From Nanoarchaeales archaeon (lineage in GTDB: Archaea > Nanobdellota > Nanobdellia > Woesearchaeales > UBA583): 14,626 bases of DNA. Shown piece by piece: positions 1 to 5,939 of the stretch. The stretch is from assembly GCA_013215525.1 (NCBI GenBank), contig JABSQY010000038.1, positions 1 to 14,626 on the forward strand, read 5' to 3'. A program made the translations under genes and the position numbers. A model generated the notes under the pieces. It was not told the origin of the DNA, did no database searches, and was given only the letters and a program-made list of their open reading frames with translations. Position 1 is the stretch's first letter. The number at the start of each line of letters is the position of its first letter.

Positions 1-26
1 ATGTCAAAAACTAATGTATCATTCAT
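1..26 (-). CDS. 5' end of a second HAD-like protein (partial, runs off the window)
   Basis: Reading leftward from the ATG at 26-24, the eight complete codons give M N D T L V F D and the ninth begins AT. This closely matches the first residues of the HAD-like gene at 2841-3338 (MSNTLVFDM), including the motif I aspartate at residue 8; the DNA is similar too. A TATA-like sequence (CATATAAATAGT on the minus strand) sits about 31 nt upstream, as expected for a leaderless or near-leaderless archaeal gene. I infer a paralog of that gene. Only eight codons are visible, so the family call rests on a short match plus promoter placement. Whether its motif I has Asp or Cys at position 10 lies outside the window. 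Confidence 0.5.
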
Positions 27-50
27 ATTATATTTATAAAGATAATTTGT

Positions 51-62
51 ACTATTTATATG
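51..62 (-). promoter_or_regulatory. TATA box of the partial HAD-like gene
   Basis: Minus strand CATATAAATAGT, centred about 31 nt before the ATG at 26. It lies in the gap after the CcdA-type gene, so the partial gene can be transcribed separately from the redox cluster. Confidence 0.45.
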
Positions 63-94
63 TTTTGATTAATTTACAAATATAACTTATTATT

Positions 95-808
95 TTATCC
101 AAATATTCTAAACACATATATTAAATAATATATACTTACAATTAATATTAAAATACCTGAAACTCTATTTATAATATTTGAATATTTTGTTAAAAACATT
201 ATTATTAAATCTGTTTTTACTTTTGAGATTATTGCAAACAATAACAATGGAGCAGATATTCCAATTCCAAACATTAAGAAAGTTAACATGTTTTCTAAAA
301 AGTTACCAATTGTTAATGATGTTGTAAATAGTGCAGCAATTAATAATGGGTTACATGGAATTACTATACTACCAAAAAAGAAACCATACAAATATGCGTT
401 TAGATTTGGATTACTTGATTTAGGTTGAATGAATTTAGGGAAAAATTGTTTATGTATTTTAATATTAAATATTAATCCTAAAGCTATTAAAATTAAAATT
501 GAAAATGCGAATGGCGTTATAATTCCAATTATTTTTGTTAAAGATACTTGAAGTATACTTGTAAATACTAAACCTATTACAAACATAAATGATATTACTC
601 CTAAAGATACAAGTACTCCAAATTTTAAGATTTGATTTTTGTTTGAATTAGTTGTACTATCTTTTTCTATTTGATTTGTATTTATTTGTTTTGTTAAATA
701 CGATAAGAATGCTGGATATAATGGGAGCACGCAGATTGCTGTGAGTGGTGTTAGTATTCCTAGTACTAATGCTTGTATTAAATTTGTAATTAGTGATATT
801 TCTGCCAT
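95..808 (-). CDS. CcdA/DsbD-type membrane thiol-disulfide transporter
   Basis: A 237-aa protein with about six hydrophobic segments (roughly 8-29, 61-85, 90-112, 140-163, 170-195, 213-234), the size and layout of CcdA. CcdA-family proteins pass electrons from cytoplasmic thioredoxin across the membrane to extracytoplasmic thiol proteins using one Cys in each half. Both are present: C26 in the first helix (AICVLPLYPAFLSYL, the family's CVLP-P-YLSYL pattern) and C152 in the fourth (GSIVIPCNPLL, the family's PC-P pattern). It lies downstream of the DUF3179 gene with a 62-nt gap and is probably the reductant source for the neighbouring thioredoxin-like lipoprotein. The gap holds a tandem AATAGTTAT repeat that could include its own TATA box, so cotranscription is likely but not certain. 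No Shine-Dalgarno is visible. Confident about family, less about exact partner. Confidence 0.87.
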   Translation of the reverse strand: MAEISLITNLIQALVLGILTPLTAICVLPLYPAFLSYLTKQINTNQIEKDSTTNSNKNQILKFGVLVSLGVISFMFVIGLVFTSILQVSLTKIIGIITPFAFSILILIALGLIFNIKIHKQFFPKFIQPKSSNPNLNAYLYGFFFGSIVIPCNPLLIAALFTTSLTIGNFLENMLTFLMFGIGISAPLLLFAIISKVKTDLIIMFLTKYSNIINRVSGILILIVSIYYLIYVFRIFG

Positions 809-820
809 TTTAAGTTATTG

Positions 821-841
821 TAATAGTTATAATAGTTATAC
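821..841 (-). promoter_or_regulatory. possible TATA region of the CcdA-type gene (tandem 9-nt repeat)
   Basis: The plus strand carries AATAGTTAT twice in a row just upstream of the CcdA-type start. On the minus strand this gives ACTATTATAACTATT, with a TATA-like core about 26 nt before the ATG. It could be an internal promoter of the cluster or just AT-rich spacer. Confidence 0.3.
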
Positions 842-870
842 TATTTTGTTTAATTGTTTGTTGTTTCATT

Positions 871-2052
871 TTAATTTTCTCCTTCCCATATTTTAGTATT
901 TGGATGAAAAGCGTACCAACTAAAAAACATCCCTCTTTCTTTTATTATGATTTGATTTGTTTGTAAATTTTTAAAAGTTATTTCATTATTATTTTTAACT
1001 TCTATTATAATTTGAGTATCTTCAAATGTGTCAGTAATTATCTTCTGATTTAAATTAAGTAATGAGTTTTCTACATATGCTTTATACTTTTCGTTTATTT
1101 TAATTCCGTGTACTATTGTTTTTGGAGGTAATCTGCTTGACATTTGTTTTGGTGGAAATAATAAAAAATCTTCTTCGTAATAACTTCCGTAAGGATCTTT
1201 TCCATAATTTCTATCGAATCCTGTTTCTTGACTTAAAACTTTAATCTCATTATAGTTATTAGTAGTATACTTATCTGATTCTTTAAATTTTTTCCAAGTT
1301 ATTGTGTTTGATTCAATTGGTATTAGTTGCTGTCCTGTAAGTTCTCCAATGATTGCATTCCCCTCGATTTGTTGCCAGTATGTATTTGTTAATTCATCAT
1401 ACATTATAAGGTTTGAATTGTATAACTTTCCTGATACTCCAAATCTTACATTTTTTAAGACTCCGTCAATATCTACTACTTCACGTTTATAGATTATTGA
1501 TGTGCCGCACAGTGGACAATATGTTACAAGAATTGGTTCACCATCAATTTCATCGTTTGCAATTTCATGAAATACAAGTATTTGAAATGGATATATTCTT
1601 ATTTGAGTTTTATAATCTAAAATTATTATTAATTCACCATCCTCAATCCACTCATCTGCCTGCTCTACTGTCACCCAATTAATATTATTTTTATCTAATG
1701 CTGGAATTCCTCCCTCTGAACCTATGTTTCCTTTTGGAACTCCTCCAGATAAAATGTCATCTGGATGAATTAAGTATTTTATTCCATCATTTGTAACTTT
1801 TATTGTTTGCTCATTTAATGGTTCAGATTCTTCCAACTCAGTTTGATTTGTATCAATTTGTAAATTTTTATTTAAGTTAATAGTTGGTAAATTTGAAATA
1901 TATAAAGTTAATATAAAAGAAAATAAAACTATTAATACTGTAATTGTTATAATTTTTAAATTAAATTTAAATAAATTTAACCTATTTTGTTTGTTTGAAT
2001 TATTAAATTTTTTTGTTCCATATTTTTTTACTTTTATTTTTTTATCTGACAT
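871..2052 (-). CDS. DUF3179 family membrane-anchored extracytoplasmic protein
   Basis: A 393-aa protein: basic N-terminus (1-30), one membrane anchor (about 33-53), linker (54-90), then a DUF3179 domain (about 92-390). Family landmarks are all present in order: IPALD (116-120), YPFQILVFHEIAND (154-167), VTYCPLCGT (176-184), FGVSGKLYNSNLIMYD (204-219), the WQQIEG segment (226-231), SQETGFDRNYGKDPY (274-288), RLPPK (307-311), and SWYAFHPNT near the end (378-386). The family's function is unknown to me; the invariant His163 and the Cys pair C179/C182 suggest a redox or metal site. The start codon directly follows the TAA of the upstream lipoprotein gene, and GAGGT lies 10 nt upstream, so it is translated from a shared mRNA. 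Topology and company (CPTC thioredoxin-fold protein, CcdA) suggest it acts outside the membrane and that its CPLC pair is kept reduced by them; that is inference. Confidence 0.93.
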   Translation of the reverse strand: MSDKKIKVKKYGTKKFNNSNKQNRLNLFKFNLKIITITVLIVLFSFILTLYISNLPTINLNKNLQIDTNQTELEESEPLNEQTIKVTNDGIKYLIHPDDILSGGVPKGNIGSEGGIPALDKNNINWVTVEQADEWIEDGELIIILDYKTQIRIYPFQILVFHEIANDEIDGEPILVTYCPLCGTSIIYKREVVDIDGVLKNVRFGVSGKLYNSNLIMYDELTNTYWQQIEGNAIIGELTGQQLIPIESNTITWKKFKESDKYTTNNYNEIKVLSQETGFDRNYGKDPYGSYYEEDFLLFPPKQMSSRLPPKTIVHGIKINEKYKAYVENSLLNLNQKIITDTFEDTQIIIEVKNNNEITFKNLQTNQIIIKERGMFFSWYAFHPNTKIWEGEN

Positions 2053-2745
2053 TTAAGAATTAACCTCACAAGATTTTAATTTTTCAATTAAATAATCTGT
2101 ATCTTTAATTCCTGTTTTTAGAAATTCAGGTTCTTTGTTTGGACAAATTAAAACTATTGGAACTGATGGCGCAGATACAAATCCAATTCCAAATTTAGAT
2201 ATAAAATATGTTGTAATTTCTTCTGGAGCAATTACATAAATCCAATCAAAACCGTGCCGCTCAGTGTGTTCTGATATTTTTATTCTATCTTCGTTTGGAT
2301 CAGTATTTAGCGAGATTGATGTGTATTCAATATCTAAATCCATCTCATGTAATTGTTTAATTATTTTTTGTTGCCTAGTACAAGTTGGACACCACACAGC
2401 GAAACTTTCAATGAAAATTGGTTTATCTGAAAATTGAGATATTGTGAAAGTTTTATTAGAATTTATATCAAATAATTCAATTGAATCAAAAGCTGAAATT
2501 AAATTTGAATTTATGCTATCTTCAGTTAATTCTATATTATTGTTATTGTTATTATTATTATTGTTATTATTATTATTGTTATTATTTGATTTTACATTAT
2601 TTGTAATTTGATTAAAATCATTATCAATTTGTTCTAAATCTTTATCAATTGTTTGTTTGTTTGAACTCTCTACTTCTGAACTACAACCAATTATGAAGAT
2701 TAATATTGTTAAAAGTAATAAAATATTTTTGTTTAATGTTTTCAT
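2053..2745 (-). CDS. thioredoxin-fold lipoprotein (TlpA/ResA-like) with poly-Asn linker
   Basis: A 230-aa protein with a signal peptide ending in a lipobox (FIIGC, lipidated Cys21), so it is probably tethered on the outer face of the membrane. Residues 22-80 are a low-complexity linker with 17 consecutive Asn (54-70). The thioredoxin-like domain covers about 85-225, with the active site WCPTC (Cys119 and Cys122), a likely cis-proline at P196 in SVPIVLI, and two further cysteines (C201, C226). TlpA/ResA-like proteins reduce disulfides in specific extracytoplasmic partners and are recharged by CcdA. First gene of the redox cluster: its TAA touches the ATG of the DUF3179 gene. A TATA box is placed about 25 nt upstream. 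The partner is inferred from position only. Confidence 0.88.
   Translation of the reverse strand: MKTLNKNILLLLTILIFIIGCSSEVESSNKQTIDKDLEQIDNDFNQITNNVKSNNNNNNNNNNNNNNNNNIELTEDSINSNLISAFDSIELFDINSNKTFTISQFSDKPIFIESFAVWCPTCTRQQKIIKQLHEMDLDIEYTSISLNTDPNEDRIKISEHTERHGFDWIYVIAPEEITTYFISKFGIGFVSAPSVPIVLICPNKEPEFLKTGIKDTDYLIEKLKSCEVNS
2063..2067 (-). promoter_or_regulatory. Shine-Dalgarno-like site of the DUF3179 gene
   Basis: Minus strand GAGGT, 10 nt before the ATG and inside the last codons of the upstream gene. Most other genes here appear leaderless and lack such a site, so this supports internal translation on a polycistronic mRNA. Confidence 0.6.
2536..2586 (-). repeat. AAT/AAC trinucleotide tract encoding 17 Asn
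   Basis: Seventeen in-frame Asn codons in a row, mostly AAT with four AAC interruptions, in the linker between the lipid anchor and thioredoxin domain. Length changes by whole codons would alter tether length without breaking the frame. Confidence 0.9.
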
Positions 2746-2763
2746 ATGATATATTATTGAATT

Positions 2764-2779
2764 ATTTATTTAAATATAT
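2764..2779 (-). promoter_or_regulatory. TATA box of the redox cluster
   Basis: Minus strand TATATTTAAATAAAT, centred about 25 nt upstream of the lipoprotein ATG; this is the likely main promoter for the lipoprotein, DUF3179 and CcdA-type genes. Confidence 0.5.
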
Positions 2780-2840
2780 AGTTTAAATATTGTAAAATAA
2801 TAGTTAAATAGTTTAAAAATATAACTATTTTATATAATTT

Positions 2841-3338
2841 TTAAATTTTTTGTGAAAATTTACAATTAGAATTTCCTAGTTTTTTTATTGCGTATTGCGC
2901 AGCATCTAAATACTCTTTTGTATCTTCATACATCTCAGTAATATTTTCATAGTTTTCATTTTTTAATATATCGTGCCAAGTTTGCGTGTCGGACTTTGAA
3001 CCGTAATCTGAGGAACAATATATATCAATATTATTTATTAAATTTGTATCTAAATTTCTATTTTTAAAAAATGTTTCTAGAATTAGTTTACTTGTACTTT
3101 TTGATGAAGAAGATATAATTACTATTTTATCTCCAAGTTTTATGTGAGAGAATAGTTTATCTATTGCATTTGGCATCTCAAACACACCTAATTGATTAGA
3201 GTTCGCTTTAATTGCGCTTTGGATTGTGTCGCGCTGTGTTTGATTGTCTTCTAAATCAATAGTTTTGTTATCAATTTGATTATTATTATCATAAGAATAA
3301 ATTATTCCGCACATATCAAATACTAGTGTGTTGCTCAT
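2841..3338 (-). CDS. HAD-superfamily-like protein with altered motif I
   Basis: A 165-aa soluble protein with the HAD motifs in order: motif I LVFDMCG (D8, but Cys10 in place of the usual second Asp), motif II IVIISSSS (Ser around 76-79), motif III YGSKSD (K115), motif IV EMYEDTKEY (E138-D139). The stretch 16-50 after motif I is polar and Asn/Asp/Gln rich. HAD hydrolases use the first Asp as nucleophile and the second as acid/base; losing the second usually weakens or changes the phosphatase activity. No substrate can be named. It reads toward the redox cluster with a 95-nt gap that contains the cluster's own TATA box, so it is probably a separate unit. A likely paralog starts at position 26 on the same strand. 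Alternative: a non-catalytic HAD-fold binding protein. Confidence 0.68.
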   Translation of the reverse strand: MSNTLVFDMCGIIYSYDNNNQIDNKTIDLEDNQTQRDTIQSAIKANSNQLGVFEMPNAIDKLFSHIKLGDKIVIISSSSKSTSKLILETFFKNRNLDTNLINNIDIYCSSDYGSKSDTQTWHDILKNENYENITEMYEDTKEYLDAAQYAIKKLGNSNCKFSQKI

Positions 3339-3353
3339 TTAATCATACTAGAA

Positions 3354-3371
3354 GTTTAAAGTACTTATAGT
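3354..3371 (-). promoter_or_regulatory. TATA-like region of the HAD-like gene
   Basis: Minus strand ACTATAAGTACTTTAAAC lies about 16-33 nt upstream of the ATG; it includes two TATA-like cores, so the exact box is uncertain. Confidence 0.35.
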
Positions 3372-3427
3372 TAGTGTAGTTATTTGATAGTTATTACAAA
3401 TATTTCAAATTTGTTCAATTTCGTTAG

Positions 3428-3437
3428 ATATATAAAC
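3428..3437 (+). promoter_or_regulatory. TATA box that fixes the start at 3459
   Basis: ATATATAAAC is centred 26 nt before the ATG at 3459. It lies within the longer ORF that would begin at 3384, which argues against that upstream start. Confidence 0.6.
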
Positions 3438-3458
3438 ATATTATGTTTAATATTTATT

Positions 3459-3950
3459 ATGAATCCCTTTAACGATAAGTTAAAAAAGAAAAATCCGATT
3501 AGTTTCAATTTAGAAAATAATCACTTTAGAAACCTTCATTTAATGCTTTATTTAGCAAGTTTGGTTATAGTTTTAGTATTTTATACATTAACTTTGTTAG
3601 TTTTTGGTAAAAATCAGTTTGCATACCTGATTATGGTTATTTTTTCTGTGTGTGTTGGTATTTTTTTAGTTTTTAGAAAAGATGCAATTGTTAAACAAAT
3701 GTCTAATGAGATGGATAAGAGAAAACGGTTTACAATTCGAAAAGAAGATAATAGAAATTTAAAGAAAACATTATTAGAAGTTGGAGCAAGAACACCTAAA
3801 CGAGAAATCGGGACACGTAATAAAAATTTAGTATTAAATATTAAAGGTGTTGTACCTTTTTCAAAAAAAATTGAAGATTTTAAGAAAAAATATTTTACTA
3901 AAAAAACTGAAACTGATAAAAAAGAACCTGAATATATTGAAATCGAATAG
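3459..3950 (+). CDS. small basic membrane protein, two helices, unknown function
   Basis: A 163-aa protein. The start at 3459 (MNPFNDKLKKK) is chosen over an in-frame ATG at 3384 because a good TATA box lies between them at the leaderless distance. Residues 1-27 are polar and basic, two hydrophobic helices cover about 28-48 and 55-73, and the remaining 90 residues are a highly charged, Lys/Arg/Glu-rich tail probably in the cytoplasm. No cysteine or catalytic motif stands out. I do not recognise the family. It is divergent from the HAD-like gene and ends in a T-run, so it looks monocistronic. Confidence 0.7.
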   Translation: MNPFNDKLKKKNPISFNLENNHFRNLHLMLYLASLVIVLVFYTLTLLVFGKNQFAYLIMVIFSVCVGIFLVFRKDAIVKQMSNEMDKRKRFTIRKEDNRNLKKTLLEVGARTPKREIGTRNKNLVLNIKGVVPFSKKIEDFKKKYFTKKTETDKKEPEYIEIE

Positions 3951-3958
3951 ATAAAATA

Positions 3959-3966
3959 TTTTTTTT
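3959..3966 (+). terminator. oligo-T terminator
   Basis: Eight consecutive T start 9 nt after the stop codon of the small membrane protein gene; oligo-T tracts are the usual archaeal termination signal. Confidence 0.5.
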
Positions 3967-3976
3967 AGATTACAAA

Positions 3977-3987
3977 ACTTATTAAAC
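3977..3987 (+). promoter_or_regulatory. TATA-like box of the alpha/beta hydrolase gene
   Basis: ACTTATTAAAC is centred about 26 nt upstream of the ATG at 4008. Confidence 0.4.
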
Positions 3988-4007
3988 TTATTTAATTAGA
4001 GAATATT

Positions 4008-4889
4008 ATGGAGTTTATTTTAGGTCAAACAGGAGATGGATTAAAATTAAAAGGAGTTCATTGGACTTCCGATATTAAAGACATTTGTATAGTTTTTACA
4101 CCTGGTATGACAGGAAATATCATTGAAGATAATTATCCACAAATTTGGGGAGAGTATTTTAGTAAAAATAAAATTGGGTTTTTATATGGACATAATAGGG
4201 GATATAGTCATATTAATGAAATTGAAGTTTTAAATAAAATAACTAATGAAATTGAAAATAAAAAATTTGGAACTGTTTATGAAAAATTTGAAGATAGTTA
4301 TTATGATGTTGATTTATGGATTAACAAAGCAAAAAGTTTAGGTTATAAAAGGATAATACTTTTAGGTCACAGTTTAGGTTGTAATAAAAATGTTTATTTT
4401 CTAAATAAAGAAAATAATGAACTTGTAAAAGGATTAATTTTAGCATCACCTCCAGATATTGTGGGAATGATGAAAAATAAAAAATTTCAACCAAACTATA
4501 AAATACTACTAAAAGAAGCAAAAGAATTAGAAATGAAACACTCAAATAGATTAATGCGGAATTTGACTTGGGATTGGTATAATTTAAGTTCTACAACTTT
4601 TCTTAATATGATTGAAGATGAAAGTTTAATAGATATCTTTCCATTAATAAGAAATCCTGAAAAATTTAAAATATTTGAAAAAGTTAAACTTCCAATTTTA
4701 TGTTTTTTAGCAGAAGATGATAATATTATTGAAAGTCCTAAAAAGGATTTAGATTTACTAAAAAAGAAAGCTTTAAATTGTAATTCTTTTGAATCAAAAA
4801 TATTTAAAGATACAGACCATTGTTATGAAAATAAAGAATTAGAAGTTGCAGAAACAATCCTTAATTGGATTAAAAAAATAATTAATTAA
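4008..4889 (+). CDS. alpha/beta hydrolase (serine hydrolase, DUF1749-like)
   Basis: A 293-aa cytoplasmic protein with no signal peptide. The nucleophile elbow is LLGHSLGCN (Ser122), the likely acid is D237 or D238 in LAEDDNII, and the catalytic His is H271 in DTDHCYENKE, giving the Ser-Asp-His order of the fold. The oxyanion region is FTPGMTGN (30-37). The early strand-loop FLYGHNRGYSHI and the extended segment before the nucleophile resemble DUF1749-type hydrolases. Likely an esterase or acyl hydrolase; the substrate cannot be read from sequence. It has its own TATA-like box and meets the next gene tail to tail with a 4-nt overlap. Confidence 0.85.
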   Translation: MEFILGQTGDGLKLKGVHWTSDIKDICIVFTPGMTGNIIEDNYPQIWGEYFSKNKIGFLYGHNRGYSHINEIEVLNKITNEIENKKFGTVYEKFEDSYYDVDLWINKAKSLGYKRIILLGHSLGCNKNVYFLNKENNELVKGLILASPPDIVGMMKNKKFQPNYKILLKEAKELEMKHSNRLMRNLTWDWYNLSSTTFLNMIEDESLIDIFPLIRNPEKFKIFEKVKLPILCFLAEDDNIIESPKKDLDLLKKKALNCNSFESKIFKDTDHCYENKELEVAETILNWIKKIIN

Positions 4890-5869
4890 TTTTTTGGTTT
4901 CTCGATTTTCTTTATCTTATCTTTATCAGGAGTTGGTTCAAATATGTATACAAAGAATTCTTCTTCATCTACTGTAATTGTTGATTTATCTATACATTTA
5001 AGTTCATATTTGTCTACATATGTGAATGGGATTTCTTCACTTGCAATTAGACAAATTTTCTTTTTACATATAAATTCTGTTTGATATAAGTATTCTTTTA
5101 GAAATTCGTTTGCTTCACCAGGACAATCTTCTTCGTCAAATTCAGGAATAAAACAAATTGAATAATCTAATTCATCTTTTTTGAATTTTACATCTAACCA
5201 CTCCATTTCATATTTTGAAATTTTTACTTTTTGAGCAGCTTCATTAACATTTTCTCTTAATTTTTTAAATTGAGGATCTTCCATTACAAGTGCATTATAT
5301 TTATTTTTATCTTTTAGCGCTTTTGGCATAAATGGCATTATTTTAAATTCTCTATAAATTGGTAATTTGTTCTTTTCTTTCACATATAATGGTTTTCTTG
5401 GATGAAATAGAGATGTTTCAATTATAATGTCTCCAAGTTCTGCTAATGGGTCGATTACACTAAATAATTTAGGTTCATTTTGTAATTCTAATTTATAACA
5501 ACAGTAAGTTACTAAAAAGTGTGATAAATAATTATCATCTTCATTAATTTTGTACATTCTTGTTTCTAAAATGTCACCAATTAAATCATATACTTGTTTT
5601 GGTTTTTTATTGTAATCGATTTCAACTTTTTCTAATACGCTAAAATCTTGCGCGTCTGTTTGTTTATCTGAATCTAAATAAATACCATCAAAACATCTTG
5701 AATAGTATACTAATTCATATGTATGTTTTACTACTTCTTCTTTATTTTCAACAATTAGTTCGTATGTTTCAGTATCGATTTGTGTCCAGTCTTGCTTTGT
5801 TAAGTTTGTTAATTCTATATTTGCAAATTTGTTTAAAAAATCGAAAGATTTTACAATTATTTTGTACAT
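4886..5869 (-). CDS. unrecognised 327-aa acidic soluble protein
   Basis: No signal peptide or membrane segment is visible and the composition is rich in Glu, Asp, Lys and Tyr. Recognisable pieces include a hydrophobic core segment around 115-155 and the segment YREFKIMPFMPKALKDKNKY (about 180-199); the C-terminus ends in a charged KIKKIEKPKN tail. Eight cysteines are scattered without a zinc-site pattern. I do not recognise the family. The start is supported by a TATA box 26 nt upstream. It is downstream of cysS by 70 nt on the same strand but seems independently transcribed. Its stop codon overlaps the end of the hydrolase gene by 4 nt on the opposite strand. Confidence 0.75.
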   Translation of the reverse strand: MYKIIVKSFDFLNKFANIELTNLTKQDWTQIDTETYELIVENKEEVVKHTYELVYYSRCFDGIYLDSDKQTDAQDFSVLEKVEIDYNKKPKQVYDLIGDILETRMYKINEDDNYLSHFLVTYCCYKLELQNEPKLFSVIDPLAELGDIIIETSLFHPRKPLYVKEKNKLPIYREFKIMPFMPKALKDKNKYNALVMEDPQFKKLRENVNEAAQKVKISKYEMEWLDVKFKKDELDYSICFIPEFDEEDCPGEANEFLKEYLYQTEFICKKKICLIASEEIPFTYVDKYELKCIDKSTITVDEEEFFVYIFEPTPDKDKIKKIEKPKN

Positions 5870-5889
5870 AGAATAAGTAATAGTTATTT

Positions 5890-5900
5890 GTTTTTAAATT
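5890..5900 (-). promoter_or_regulatory. TATA box of the 327-aa protein gene
   Basis: Minus strand ATTTAAAAACA, centred 26 nt before the ATG at 5869. Confidence 0.5.
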
Positions 5901-5939
5901 TGCTTTATTTATATTAAGAATATAATATATTTTAAAGAT

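Noticed and set aside
1304..1682. Plus-strand ORFs over the DUF3179 gene
   Set aside because: They lie opposite a gene with strong family motifs, have no promoter, and their composition follows from the opposite strand.
2536..2586. Possible CRISPR or VNTR array in the lipoprotein gene
   Set aside because: It is a simple in-frame Asn codon run without spacers.
3384..3458. N-terminal extension of the plus-strand membrane protein
   Set aside because: The TATA box for the start at 3459 is inside it, and the extra 25 residues add an odd hydrophobic segment before the basic start.
4321..4545. Minus-strand 74-aa ORF within the hydrolase gene
   Set aside because: It is the reverse of the catalytic-serine region of a convincing hydrolase; the hydrophobic product is a complement artefact.
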